Source of the DNA: Rahnella aquatilis CIP 78.65 = ATCC 33071
Lineage (GTDB): Bacteria; Pseudomonadota; Gammaproteobacteria; Enterobacterales; Enterobacteriaceae
Direction: 5' to 3'
DNA length: 64,000 bases
NCBI RefSeq assembly: GCF_000241955.1
Contig: NC_016835.1
Location: forward strand, 186,001-250,000
The notes beneath the pieces are model-generated. The model ran no database searches, was not told the origin of the DNA, and was given only the letters and a program-made list of their open reading frames with translations. Positions 54,978 through 63,276 of the stretch are shown here, in pieces; the first letter of the stretch is position 1; the number at the start of each line of letters is the position of its first letter. A program made the position numbers and the translations under genes.

Positions 54978-55112
54978 AATAAAATGATAAAGAAAAATGC
55001 ACTTCTTAACAAAATCTTTGCAATTCGTTCTGAGAAACGGGCTATGCAGAGGTGAAAAACAGAGGAGGGATGGCAGATCCTTACACTTTGTGAAGTTGCG
55101 TAAAACATGGCT

Positions 55113-55124
55113 AAGATATATCTT
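55113..55124 (+). promoter_or_regulatory. Palindrome before nfeF, candidate NfeR operator
   Basis: AAGATATATCTT is a perfect 12-bp palindrome 33 bases before the nfeF ATG. The next gene encodes the PadR-type regulator NfeR, the obvious binder; this is inference. Confidence 0.5.
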
Positions 55125-55156
55125 TCAGCAAACCTTACCGCAAAAGAGAGAACGTG

Positions 55157-55969
55157 ATGGCACAACATCGCACTGAAAGCCCTGCCGCCAACCTGCCGGT
55201 CCGTGTCAAAAATGAACTGGTTTTCCGTCATATCACGGTAAAAAGCAGCGAAACGATTTCCGGCTGTTTTAAACGCATTGTATTAAACGGCGACGAGCTG
55301 ACCGGGTTTACGTCACGCGGCTTTGATGATCACATCAAACTCTTTTTCCCGGCGGTTCCGGGTGATGTGATTACGCCGCCGGTCGCCACCGAAGAAGGGA
55401 TCGTGTGGGGCGAAGGGCCGCGTCCGCTGAACCGCGAATACACGCCGCTGCATTACGATGCACAGACCAACGAACTGACGCTGGATTTCTATATTCACGA
55501 CGGTGGTGTCGCCAGCGAATGGGCGGCTGGAGCGAAGCCGGGCGATAAACTGATCATCGGCGGGCCACGTGGTTCACTGATCATCCCGACCACTTATAAA
55601 TGGCAGTTGTATGTCTGCGATGAAACCGGTCTTCCGGCAGTGAAACGCCGTCTGCGCGAGCTGAAACAGGCCGGTTCAGACGCCAGAGTCACCGTGCTGG
55701 TGAAAGTGAAAGAGGTGAGTTGCGTCAGTTATTTAGATGAAGAAAAAGACTTTAACATCGAATGGATTGTCAGTGATGAGCACAACGGTTATCAGGAAGA
55801 TGACGCGGCGGTTAAAAAGCTGAAAAGTCTCCCCCTGCCTGAAAGCGATTACTACATCTGGGCGACCGGTGAAGGGAAATTCGCGAAAGGGCTGAATGAT
55901 TATTTCGTGGAAACCCGTGGATTAGAGCCGAACCTGGTGCGTTGTGTGGCCTATTGGCATAATAAGTAA
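55157..55969 (+). CDS. nfeF: NADPH-dependent ferric-chelate reductase NfeF (YqjH)
   Basis: This 270-residue cytoplasmic flavoprotein belongs to the siderophore-interacting family. It has FAD-binding REYTPLHYDAQTNELTLDFYIHDG with the G-x-A region VASEWAAGAKPGDKLIIGGPRGS, and the C-terminal YIWATGEGKFAKGLNDYF. It releases iron from imported ferric chelates. GAGAG precedes ATG 55157 (a GTG lies three bases earlier). It is followed after two bases by nfeR; in E. coli the same pair is arranged divergently. Confidence 0.9.
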   Translation: MAQHRTESPAANLPVRVKNELVFRHITVKSSETISGCFKRIVLNGDELTGFTSRGFDDHIKLFFPAVPGDVITPPVATEEGIVWGEGPRPLNREYTPLHYDAQTNELTLDFYIHDGGVASEWAAGAKPGDKLIIGGPRGSLIIPTTYKWQLYVCDETGLPAVKRRLRELKQAGSDARVTVLVKVKEVSCVSYLDEEKDFNIEWIVSDEHNGYQEDDAAVKKLKSLPLPESDYYIWATGEGKFAKGLNDYFVETRGLEPNLVRCVAYWHNK

Positions 55970-55971
55970 CG

Positions 55972-56457
55972 ATGATGATGAATCATAAACACCGCCGGGA
56001 AAGAATGTTCGAAACGGGGGATATCCGCCTGCTGATGCTGCATTTTTTGCAGCAGCGTTCCGCTCACGGTTATGAACTGATCAAGGCTATCGAACAACTC
56101 TCTAAAGGCGAATATACGCCGAGCGCCAGTATTATTTATCCGAACCTGACCTTCCTGGAGGAGCAGGGTTTGATCATGGCCAGTCAGGAAGAGGGGGGTA
56201 AGAAGCAATACTCCATTACGCCGGAAGGTTCGCAATCGCTGGCAGAGCAGGGAGATCTGCTCGGTTCAGTGACGGAGAAACTGCATTCGCTGGCGATTTT
56301 GTCAAACAACCGCAGTATTCCGGAAATGCAGCGCGCGATAAATAATATCCGCATGGCACTCAACCTGCGCCTCGCAAAAGGCCCGATCGAACAGGAAACG
56401 CTGTATAAAATCACCGATGCGTTAGATCGCGCGACCAAAGAAATCGAGCGCAGTTAA
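55972..56457 (+). CDS. nfeR: PadR-family repressor NfeR (YqjI)
   Basis: This 161-residue PadR winged-helix protein has LLMLHFLQQRSAHGYELIKAIEQLSKGEY, YPNLTFLEEQGLI and EEGGKKQYSITPEGSQSLA. It resembles E. coli YqjI, which represses yqjH in response to nickel and iron. The long His-rich N-terminal tail of the E. coli protein is reduced here to MMMNHKHRRER, so metal sensing may differ. It starts two bases after the nfeF stop, so the two are co-transcribed. Confidence 0.88.
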   Translation: MMMNHKHRRERMFETGDIRLLMLHFLQQRSAHGYELIKAIEQLSKGEYTPSASIIYPNLTFLEEQGLIMASQEEGGKKQYSITPEGSQSLAEQGDLLGSVTEKLHSLAILSNNRSIPEMQRAINNIRMALNLRLAKGPIEQETLYKITDALDRATKEIERS

Positions 56458-56641
56458 GCGATTTCTTATGCCGCTGCATATGCCCGAATGGCAGCCAGTG
56501 ACATGTGAGTTCCTTCATATCGCATGGCGGTGCGAAACGGGAAAGGCGGCTTCCTGTTTATCAAACATCTCAGCAATTATCCTGCCCACTATACTCTTGT
56601 GTACAGCCTGACTGGCTGTACAACACAAACTGGAGAGTATT

Positions 56642-59575
56642 ATGAGCACATCGCTGTTTAGCCAAACCCCGTGGGTAAATGTTACCGACAATCGTGGCCT
56701 GACCGTACGTAGTATCACGTACTACCGTCATCCGGATTCACCGCAAGCGACAGACGAACGTACCACTTTTTATCAGTACAATGCGTGCGGATTTCTCAAG
56801 CACAGTGCCGACCCACGTCTGCAAGGTGCCGGTCTGGTTAACATCAGGCGTCAGACGGATCTGGCTGGCAGGTTGCTACACAAACAAAGCACAGATGCCG
56901 GGACTACCGTCTGCCTGGATGACGCTGCCGGACGGCCATTTATAACGATCAGTAACATCAGAACCGCTGACGACGGCACGCAGGACATAAGTCAGGCAGT
57001 GAGCCGCACCTTTGTGTATGAGGACGCCACTTTGCCGGGACGTCCGCTCAGCATGACGGAGCAGGTTAACGGCGAAGCCGCCTGCATATCAGATCGCTTC
57101 GTGTATGCGGGAAATACGGATGCTGAGCGGGCGCTGAATCTTGCCGGTCAGTGCATCAGTCACTACGACACTGCGGGTTTGATTCAGACAGACAGTATTG
57201 CCCTAACCCGTGTGCCGCTGTCCGTCACCCGCCGTTTGCTGAAGGACGCGAATAACCCGGATACCGTGGCTGACTGGCAAGGGCAAGATGCATCCGTATG
57301 GAATGACCTCCTCGCCAGTGAAGCCTATAACATGCTGACTGCCACTGATGCCACCGGGATGACACTCACTACCACAGATGCACAGGATAATGTGCAGCGC
57401 GTGGCCTATGATGTGGCTGGCCGTCAGACCGGCAGTTGGCTGAGGCTCAGGGGCGCAAATGAGCAGGTTATCGTGAAGTCCCTGACGTACTCCGCTGCCG
57501 GGCAGAAGCTGCGGGAGGAGCACGGGAATGGCGTGGTGACAACTTACCAATACGAGCCTGAAACACAGCGCCTGATCGGAATTAAAACGGAGCGCCCGGC
57601 CGGACATGCATCCGGCGCGAAAGTGCTGCAGGATTTGCGCTATGAGTATGACCCGGTGGGCAATGTGCTTAGCATCCGCAATGACGCCGAAGAAACCCGC
57701 TTCTGGCGTAATCAGAAAGTGGTGCCGGAGAACACATACACTTACGACAGCCTTTACCAGCTCGTCAGCGGCACCGGGCGCGAAATGGCGAATGCCGGGC
57801 AGCAGGGCAGCAGCCTGCGATCTCCCAACGTTCCTCTTCCCACAGACAGTTCTGCTTATACGACCTACACCCGCACATATACCTACGATAATGCTGGCAA
57901 CCTGACGCTGATACGCCATAGCGCTCCCGCTACAAACAACAACTACACGCAGGCCATCACCGTCAGCGACCGCAGTAACCGGGGCGTATCAGGCACACTT
58001 GCAGAAATTCCGTCTCAGGTAGACGCCTCGTTCACTGCAGGTGGACAGCAGAAATATCTCCAGCCTGGCCAGCGGCTTAGCTGGACGGCACGTAACGAGT
58101 TACTTCAGGTGACCCTGGTCGCGCGTGAGGGTGATGCAGATGACCGGGAGTGTTACCGCTATGATACCAGCAGCCAGCGAATACTGAAGGTCGTTGAGCA
58201 AAAAGCCAATAATATTATGCAGATGAGGCAGGTTATTTACCTGCCGGGACTGGAGCTGAGAACAACAAACAGCGGCGGAATGCAAACAGAAAACCTGCAG
58301 GTTATTTGCCTGGGAGAAGCGGGCCGGGCGCAGGTACGGATAATGCACTGGGTTGAAGGTAAACCGGCGGATCTCGCTAATGATCAGATACGTTACAGCT
58401 ATGACAATCTCAACGGCAGTAGCGTACTTGAGCTGGACGGTGCCGGCAATATTATCAGCGCGGAGGAGTATTACCCCTACGGTGGCACTGCGGTGTGGTC
58501 AGCACGCAGTCAGGTTGAGGCGAATTACAAAACCCTGCGTTACTCGGGTAAAGAGCGGGATGCGAGCGGCCTGTACTACTACGGATACCGTTATTATCAA
58601 CCCTGGGTAGGTCGGTGGCTGAGTGTGGATCCCGCGGGCACGATTGATGGCCTTAATATGTTCAGGATGTGCAGGAATAATCCTGTCACATTGACTGACT
58701 ATGATGGTCTCGCGCCACATCCGCGTACCCGGCTCGGTGAAGGTCCTCTCTATGAACCCAAATTAAGTACAGGAAAAGACAGAGACTTGCCCGGTGCTTT
58801 ACCTGTGATTTCTGCTACACCGGTTAGCGCGGAAGTCACAGGAACTCCCATAAAATTAGGGGATGTTTTAAACGATGAGGTAATGAAATCTATTCCCTTA
58901 TTAACGGACCTTATTAATCCAGCGAAGATGGACATGGATGATGCTACGAAAAAAATCCTCACTCACCCGGATAGAATTGGGGATATCCTTGCATTTAGTG
59001 CAATTCATATTTCTGTAAATGAAAATGATAATATTCATGCATTAAGAATTGTTGATTCAAAAACATCTGATTATCAAAAGAGAGCAGGAGCAACACTCGC
59101 ATATTGGGCTCCGCAAGGGGGGCATGTCGATATCCCGGCTCATCCTCAAAAAGGTCAACCTGAGCTGGTATTTACACCCGGGTTCAGTGGCTGTACGTTT
59201 GTTGCGGATAAATTAGATGAAAATACCCTTCGTGTCAGACATGTCCAGGGTGGGAAAGAGGATACAGAATATAACGACCTGGCGGTAAATGAACACGGTC
59301 AGGGGATGATCGATGCGATGGAGTACCGGGACTATGGCTACCATATGAATGGTCAGGAAGGGTTAATGGAAAATATTTCAGGTTCGGCATTTATGATATA
59401 TGAAGAAGGACAATGGAATATAAAATACCAGAGTCTTGCGAATGCCCCGGGCATCTTATCGGTAAAAGAAGATACTGCAGGTCTGTTTAAAAAACGGCAA
59501 TATTTAAAAGTGGGTATGCGTCATATTAAGGGCGGCGGGGTTGTTAATAATGGCGCTATATCATTGCGTCATTAA
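56642..59575 (+). CDS. Tc toxin C component (TccC-like Rhs protein) with CNF-like tail
   Basis: The 977-residue protein's first 690 residues closely follow Photorhabdus-type TccC, with the Rhs shell repeats, KVLQDLRYEYDPVGNVLSIR, YYPYGGTAVWSARSQ, YYGYRYYQPWVGRWLS and NNPVTLTDYDGL (Asp686, Asp688), where self-cleavage occurs in Tc C subunits. The remaining 287 residues are the variable toxin, more AT-rich. That tail contains GFSGCTFV (Cys851) and RVRHV (His867), resembling the SGC...H dyad of CNF-type Rho deamidases. No TcA or TcB gene is nearby, so it is an orphan C component. GGAGAG precedes the ATG. Confidence 0.88.
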   Translation: MSTSLFSQTPWVNVTDNRGLTVRSITYYRHPDSPQATDERTTFYQYNACGFLKHSADPRLQGAGLVNIRRQTDLAGRLLHKQSTDAGTTVCLDDAAGRPFITISNIRTADDGTQDISQAVSRTFVYEDATLPGRPLSMTEQVNGEAACISDRFVYAGNTDAERALNLAGQCISHYDTAGLIQTDSIALTRVPLSVTRRLLKDANNPDTVADWQGQDASVWNDLLASEAYNMLTATDATGMTLTTTDAQDNVQRVAYDVAGRQTGSWLRLRGANEQVIVKSLTYSAAGQKLREEHGNGVVTTYQYEPETQRLIGIKTERPAGHASGAKVLQDLRYEYDPVGNVLSIRNDAEETRFWRNQKVVPENTYTYDSLYQLVSGTGREMANAGQQGSSLRSPNVPLPTDSSAYTTYTRTYTYDNAGNLTLIRHSAPATNNNYTQAITVSDRSNRGVSGTLAEIPSQVDASFTAGGQQKYLQPGQRLSWTARNELLQVTLVAREGDADDRECYRYDTSSQRILKVVEQKANNIMQMRQVIYLPGLELRTTNSGGMQTENLQVICLGEAGRAQVRIMHWVEGKPADLANDQIRYSYDNLNGSSVLELDGAGNIISAEEYYPYGGTAVWSARSQVEANYKTLRYSGKERDASGLYYYGYRYYQPWVGRWLSVDPAGTIDGLNMFRMCRNNPVTLTDYDGLAPHPRTRLGEGPLYEPKLSTGKDRDLPGALPVISATPVSAEVTGTPIKLGDVLNDEVMKSIPLLTDLINPAKMDMDDATKKILTHPDRIGDILAFSAIHISVNENDNIHALRIVDSKTSDYQKRAGATLAYWAPQGGHVDIPAHPQKGQPELVFTPGFSGCTFVADKLDENTLRVRHVQGGKEDTEYNDLAVNEHGQGMIDAMEYRDYGYHMNGQEGLMENISGSAFMIYEEGQWNIKYQSLANAPGILSVKEDTAGLFKKRQYLKVGMRHIKGGGVVNNGAISLRH

Positions 59576-59613
59576 AATGACTTTGGTTTGTCAGTAAGCT
59601 ATACGATTTTTCC

Positions 59614-59643
59614 AAGCCCGATTTAAATATCGGGCTTTTCGTT
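59614..59643 (+). terminator. Terminator of the Tc-toxin gene
   Basis: AAGCCCGAT pairs with ATCGGGCTT over a six-base loop, followed by TTTCGTTT, 38 bases after the stop codon. Confidence 0.85.
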
Positions 59644-59672
59644 TGATTGTTACCGAAATATACGGTCAGACA

Positions 59673-60473
59673 TCAGTTATCTTCCGGCCACGGAGTCAGT
59701 ATTTCGTAGCCATCTTTCGTCACCGCAATCATATGTTCCCATTGCGCGGATAACGAATGGTCTTTGGTCACCACGGTCCAGCCATCGGGCAGCACTTTGT
59801 TTTGTTTTTTACCGGCGTTCAGCATCGGTTCGATGGTAAATAACATACCTTCCTGTAACACCAGCCCGCGGCCTCGCTCGCCGTAATGCAATACCTGCGG
59901 ATCTTCGTGGTAGCCCATGCCGATGCCATGCCCGCAATATTCTTCCACAATCGTAAAACCTTCTCGTCTGGCGACAGCGGCAATCGCATAACCCACATCG
60001 CCAAGCGTTGCGCCGGGGCGAACCACTGCAATGCCAGCCATCATCGCTTCAAAGGTGGTATCCACCAGACGGCGCGCCAGAATGCCGGGTTCACCGGCGT
60101 AATACATGCGACTGGTGTCGCCGTACCAGCCGTCTTTGATCAGCGCCACGTCAATGTTAACAATGTCGCCTTTTTTCAGCGCCTTATCGGAAGGAATGCC
60201 GTGGCAGATCACATGGTTAACGGAGGTGCAGGTGGTTTTCTGATAACCGTGATAACCGATATTGGCCGGGATCGCCTGCAACTCATTAACGATAAAATCG
60301 TGGCAGAGGCGATCCAGTTCATTGGTGGTGACTCCCGGCACAACGTAAGGCGTGATCATATGCAATACACGGGCGGCCAGTTTCCCGGCGATACGGGCTT
60401 TGTCGATGCCTTCCGGCGTTTTGATCATGCGGTTATTGTTGATGAAATACCTGCTGTCTGAACCATTATTCAT
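59673..60473 (-). CDS. map: Type I methionine aminopeptidase, extra copy
   Basis: This 266-residue enzyme removes N-terminal methionine from new proteins. All metal ligands are present: Asp108 (NIDVA), Asp119 (GDTS), His182 (CGHGIG), Glu215 (TIEPM) and Glu246 (QWEH), with His91 of the substrate pocket. It diverges noticeably from the E. coli housekeeping enzyme, whose gene lies next to rpsB, so this is probably a second copy. Its ATG overlaps the end of the ParD-like gene by eight bases, so the two are translationally coupled. Confidence 0.93.
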   Translation of the reverse strand: MNNGSDSRYFINNNRMIKTPEGIDKARIAGKLAARVLHMITPYVVPGVTTNELDRLCHDFIVNELQAIPANIGYHGYQKTTCTSVNHVICHGIPSDKALKKGDIVNIDVALIKDGWYGDTSRMYYAGEPGILARRLVDTTFEAMMAGIAVVRPGATLGDVGYAIAAVARREGFTIVEEYCGHGIGMGYHEDPQVLHYGERGRGLVLQEGMLFTIEPMLNAGKKQNKVLPDGWTVVTKDHSLSAQWEHMIAVTKDGYEILTPWPEDN

Positions 60474-60720
60474 TGCTTGCCTTCCTGTGTGTGCCGCCCA
60501 CGTTTAACAGCGTGCGGATGCTGTCACTGTTCTCGTCCGATTCCACGCTGCAACGCACCAGCAATTGCGAAATTTCGCTGTGCGTCATGTCGGGATGTGT
60601 TTCCATCAGCATGCCAATTTTCATCCAGTGCTCGGCCTGTGCGTTCATCGAACGCGTATACGCCAGGCTGGCAATACGCAAATTCTCGTGCATCAGTTCT
60701 GAAATCTTAATGATACCCAT
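60466..60720 (-). CDS. ParD-like protein coupled to MetAP
   Basis: The 84-residue protein begins MGIIKISELMHENLRIASLA, a ribbon-helix-helix-like start, and continues YTRSMNAQAEHWMKIGMLME, matching the ParD-like family. ParD proteins are DNA-binding antitoxins, but the partner here is a methionine aminopeptidase rather than a ParE toxin. A 28-bp palindrome immediately upstream is a plausible self-regulation site. A true toxin-antitoxin role is not shown. Confidence 0.8.
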   Translation of the reverse strand: MGIIKISELMHENLRIASLAYTRSMNAQAEHWMKIGMLMETHPDMTHSEISQLLVRCSVESDENSDSIRTLLNVGGTHRKASNE

Positions 60721-60735
60721 GGGTTTGCCTCGGCA

Positions 60736-60763
60736 GTATACGAATCATATATGATTTATATAC
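60736..60763 (-). promoter_or_regulatory. 28-bp palindrome before the ParD-like/map operon
   Basis: The centre AATCATATATGATT (60743-60756) is a perfect 14-bp palindrome. GTATA and TATAC flank it symmetrically, so 24 of 28 bases pair. It ends 16 bases before the ParD-like ATG, where a repressor would cover the promoter or start. Confidence 0.65.
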
Positions 60764-60879
60764 TACGCGTAAAATATATGAAACTCAACCGGCGCGTCTC
60801 ATGACACCTTTCGGACAATGGCGTATATTGTGTTGACTTTTCAATCTTTTATCTCAAATTTTAAATCCAAAAGGTTCAC

Positions 60880-61269
60880 ATGAAATCTATAAGTAAGTTA
60901 CTTATCGGCCTTGTTTGTGTCATGGCGCTTTCTGGCTGCGCGCGTACCGAGCCGGTATCCACGCCGCATACCACGCTGGTAACCCATAATTCAGACAGTC
61001 AGATCAGAACCGCTATTATCGACGCCGGGCAAAAACGGGGCTGGATAATGACGGATGGCGCACCGGGCGTGATTAACGGTCATCTGAATAATCGTGAGCA
61101 CAAAGCCGATATCCGTATTACCTATAACACCAGCGGCTACACCATTAATTATGTCGGCAGCACTAACCTGCTGGCAGAGAAAGGCGAGATCCACCGCAGT
61201 TATAACCATTGGGTGAATAATCTCGACAATGATATTCAGATTCGCCTGGCGTCCAGTGCCACAAAATAA
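60880..61269 (+). CDS. Small lipoprotein of unknown function
   Basis: The 129-residue protein has a signal peptide with lipobox LSGC (Cys20). The mature part contains IRTAIIDAGQKRGWIMTDGA, HKADIRITYNTSGYTINYVG and YNHWVNNLDNDIQIRL, which suggests a small alpha/beta domain exposed to the periplasm. I do not recognise a named family. AAGG precedes the ATG, and a bidirectional terminator follows. Confidence 0.75.
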   Translation: MKSISKLLIGLVCVMALSGCARTEPVSTPHTTLVTHNSDSQIRTAIIDAGQKRGWIMTDGAPGVINGHLNNREHKADIRITYNTSGYTINYVGSTNLLAEKGEIHRSYNHWVNNLDNDIQIRLASSATK

Positions 61270-61321
61270 TGAATATTTGAATTAAGTCTTAATCATCGGG
61301 TTATTTACGCTTAACAAAAGC

Positions 61322-61355
61322 AAAACGCCTCCGCAGAACAGACGGAGGCGTTTTT
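61322..61355. terminator. Bidirectional terminator
   Basis: ACGCCTCCG pairs with CGGAGGCGT, with As on the left and five Ts on the right, between a plus-strand lipoprotein gene and a minus-strand Met-rich gene. It should end transcription from both sides. Confidence 0.9.
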
Positions 61356-61381
61356 GCTACAGGCTCGCAGGGTAAAACGGT

Positions 61382-61633
61382 TTACTGGCTCATGGCATCT
61401 TTTTTCATGGCATCTTTCGACATATTGTCTTTCTTCATGTGATCTTTCGACATGCAGTCTTTGCCCATACTGTCTTTTGCCATGTTGTCTTTGCTCATGC
61501 TGTCTTTTTTCATGCAGTCTTTCGACATGTGACCCATGGTGTCTTTCTTCGCCATCGCGTCAGCGGCATACGTGGTGCTTACTGCGCCCATCATCAGACA
61601 AGCCGACATCATCATTACGGTTAATTTTTTCAT
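61382..61633 (-). CDS. Periplasmic Met-rich MxKDx repeat peptide (MrpX-like)
   Basis: The 83-residue protein has a signal peptide cleaved after TYA (about residue 23). The mature part consists of about ten repeats of the pentapeptide M-x-K-D-x, with twelve Met, two Cys and two His in about 60 residues. Proteins of the MXKDX type are known, and in Azospira a similar periplasmic Met-rich peptide (MrpX) scavenges hypochlorite and is repaired by a YedY-type reductase. Here it lies 50 bases after a sulfite-oxidase-family molybdoenzyme gene on the same strand, so an equivalent role is likely. GAGG precedes the ATG. Confidence 0.88.
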   Translation of the reverse strand: MKKLTVMMMSACLMMGAVSTTYAADAMAKKDTMGHMSKDCMKKDSMSKDNMAKDSMGKDCMSKDHMKKDNMSKDAMKKDAMSQ

Positions 61634-61683
61634 GGTAAATCCTCTTTCAGGTTTTGAGATACAAAGGGTGTTGTTGATCGTGT

Positions 61684-62487
61684 TCAGCTTCCGCCGAACC
61701 AGTTGTAGCCCTGATCTTCCCAGTAGCCACCGGTAAACTTATTGGTAATTTCAATCACTTCGATGTGTTTTGGATTCTTGTAACCGAGTTTGGTCGGCAT
61801 TCTCAGCTTCATCGGGAAGCCGTATTTGCGCGGCAAAATCTGGCCGTCATAGGTCAGCGCCAGCAGGGTTTGCGGATGCAGCGCCGTCGCCATATCAATG
61901 CTGGTGTAATACTCATCGGCGCATTTAAAGCTGACATATTCCGCCGTGAGGTCAGCGCCGATCAGGCGCAGAAAATCACCGAACGGCACGCCGCCCCATT
62001 TGCCAATCGCGCTCCAGCCTTCGACACAAATGTGTCGCGTCACCTGGCTGACCTGCGCCATGTTGTACAGCGCCGGCAGTGACCATTCGCGTTTATCCAG
62101 CGCCAGACCGGCGATTTTCAGGCGATAGTCGTTACCGTCGACCTGTGGCGCATCTTCTTCGGCATAAAACGCATTAAACGGAAACGGACGGGTGATCATC
62201 GATTCGGCATACACCGGCGCGAGACGCGTTGAGCCGAACAGCCAGCCCTGTACACGGTCATTGAAACCGGAGATTTTGCCGAGTGCGTTTTCCACGCTGG
62301 CGTTATCGCTGATATCGCAACCGGTCAGCATCGCGACGCCGCCGAGCGTCAGCCCGCGTTGTAAAAACAGGCGACGGGAAGGCGCATCCAGTTCGCGGAT
62401 AATCTGCTTTTGGGCTTCCTGTACAATCGCCTCGCTGTCAGCGGTGCTGAAAATCTGGCTGATGGTTTTTTTAATAAGTTTTTTCAT
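61684..62487 (-). CDS. Molybdopterin-dependent oxidoreductase (sulfite oxidase/MsrP-like)
   Basis: This 267-residue enzyme has the sulfite-oxidase molybdopterin fold with the molybdenum-ligating Cys in RHICVEGWSAIGKWGG, as in YedY/MsrP, and KYGFPMKLRMPTKLGYKNPK. The N terminus has a twin-arginine motif (SRRLFLQ) before a hydrophobic stretch ending LTGC, so it is probably a Tat-exported lipoprotein. The cytochrome b gene is nine bases upstream and the Met-rich peptide gene downstream. It may be the reductase that repairs oxidised Met in that peptide; the substrate is inferred. AGGAAA precedes the ATG. Confidence 0.88.
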   Translation of the reverse strand: MKKLIKKTISQIFSTADSEAIVQEAQKQIIRELDAPSRRLFLQRGLTLGGVAMLTGCDISDNASVENALGKISGFNDRVQGWLFGSTRLAPVYAESMITRPFPFNAFYAEEDAPQVDGNDYRLKIAGLALDKREWSLPALYNMAQVSQVTRHICVEGWSAIGKWGGVPFGDFLRLIGADLTAEYVSFKCADEYYTSIDMATALHPQTLLALTYDGQILPRKYGFPMKLRMPTKLGYKNPKHIEVIEITNKFTGGYWEDQGYNWFGGS

Positions 62488-62496
62488 GGGGTTTCC

Positions 62497-63123
62497 TCAG
62501 CGACCACGCAGCATGGCAATCAGCGTTTTTGGCACCAGCGCCACCATCACGATATGCAGCACCACAAATCCCACCAGCGACGCCATCGCCAGAAAATGGA
62601 CGTAACGCGCGGTATCGAAGCCGCCCATCAGTGCGCGCAGCAGCGGAAACTGCACCGATTTCCACACCACCAGTCCGGAAATCACCAGCACGATGCCGTC
62701 GAACATCACGAAAACGTAGGCGGCGCGCTGCACCATGTTGTAGTGACGTAAATCATCGTGTTTCAGCTTGCCGCGCAGGGCGGCGCAAAAATCATTGAAG
62801 ATGCCGCGCGGCGTCAGCGGCCAGAATTTCTGTTTCATCCGGCCGGTAAAAATATTCATCAGCAGATAAAACAGGCCATTGAAACCGAACAGCCACATCC
62901 CGGCGAAATGCCACTGAATAGCGCCGCCCAACCAGCCACCGAGCGTGAGGGTGGAGGGGAAATCAAAATTAAACAGCGGCGACGCGTTATAAATCTGCCA
63001 GCCGCTGGTCACCATAATCAGCACCGCCAGCGCATTCAGCCAGTGGGTCAGCCGCAGCCACAAAGGGTGCACCGTGGCCGGTTTGGATTTTGCCTGATGA
63101 GGTAAGTCCGTGTGTATTGTCAT
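62497..63123 (-). CDS. Cytochrome b domain membrane protein
   Basis: This 208-residue membrane protein has four main hydrophobic segments and His residues placed for two haems: RLTHWLNALAVLIMVTSGW, QWHFAGMWLFGFNGLFYLLM and RYVHFLAMASLVGFVVLHIV. It fits the cytochrome b561/hydrogenase-b group and would pass quinol electrons to the molybdoenzyme encoded next, as MsrQ does for MsrP. It is first in the three-gene operon. Confidence 0.88.
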   Translation of the reverse strand: MTIHTDLPHQAKSKPATVHPLWLRLTHWLNALAVLIMVTSGWQIYNASPLFNFDFPSTLTLGGWLGGAIQWHFAGMWLFGFNGLFYLLMNIFTGRMKQKFWPLTPRGIFNDFCAALRGKLKHDDLRHYNMVQRAAYVFVMFDGIVLVISGLVVWKSVQFPLLRALMGGFDTARYVHFLAMASLVGFVVLHIVMVALVPKTLIAMLRGR

Positions 63124-63276
63124 AATGAAGTCCGGCTGTCCGCCCTGTGATGTGGTGAGTATTAAGCGGATTTGTTCCCCGAGACCTCACGCAAAGTTAA
63201 ATAAAATGTGATAACTCGGCGGGCCTGGCTTGTGTAGACTCAAACCATGGGAAAACGCCACGTTTTGGGATAACAC

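Noticed and set aside
61400..61560. Short tandem DNA repeats resembling a CRISPR or VNTR
   Set aside because: The repeats are 15-base codon repeats of the M-x-K-D-x protein, in frame and without spacers.
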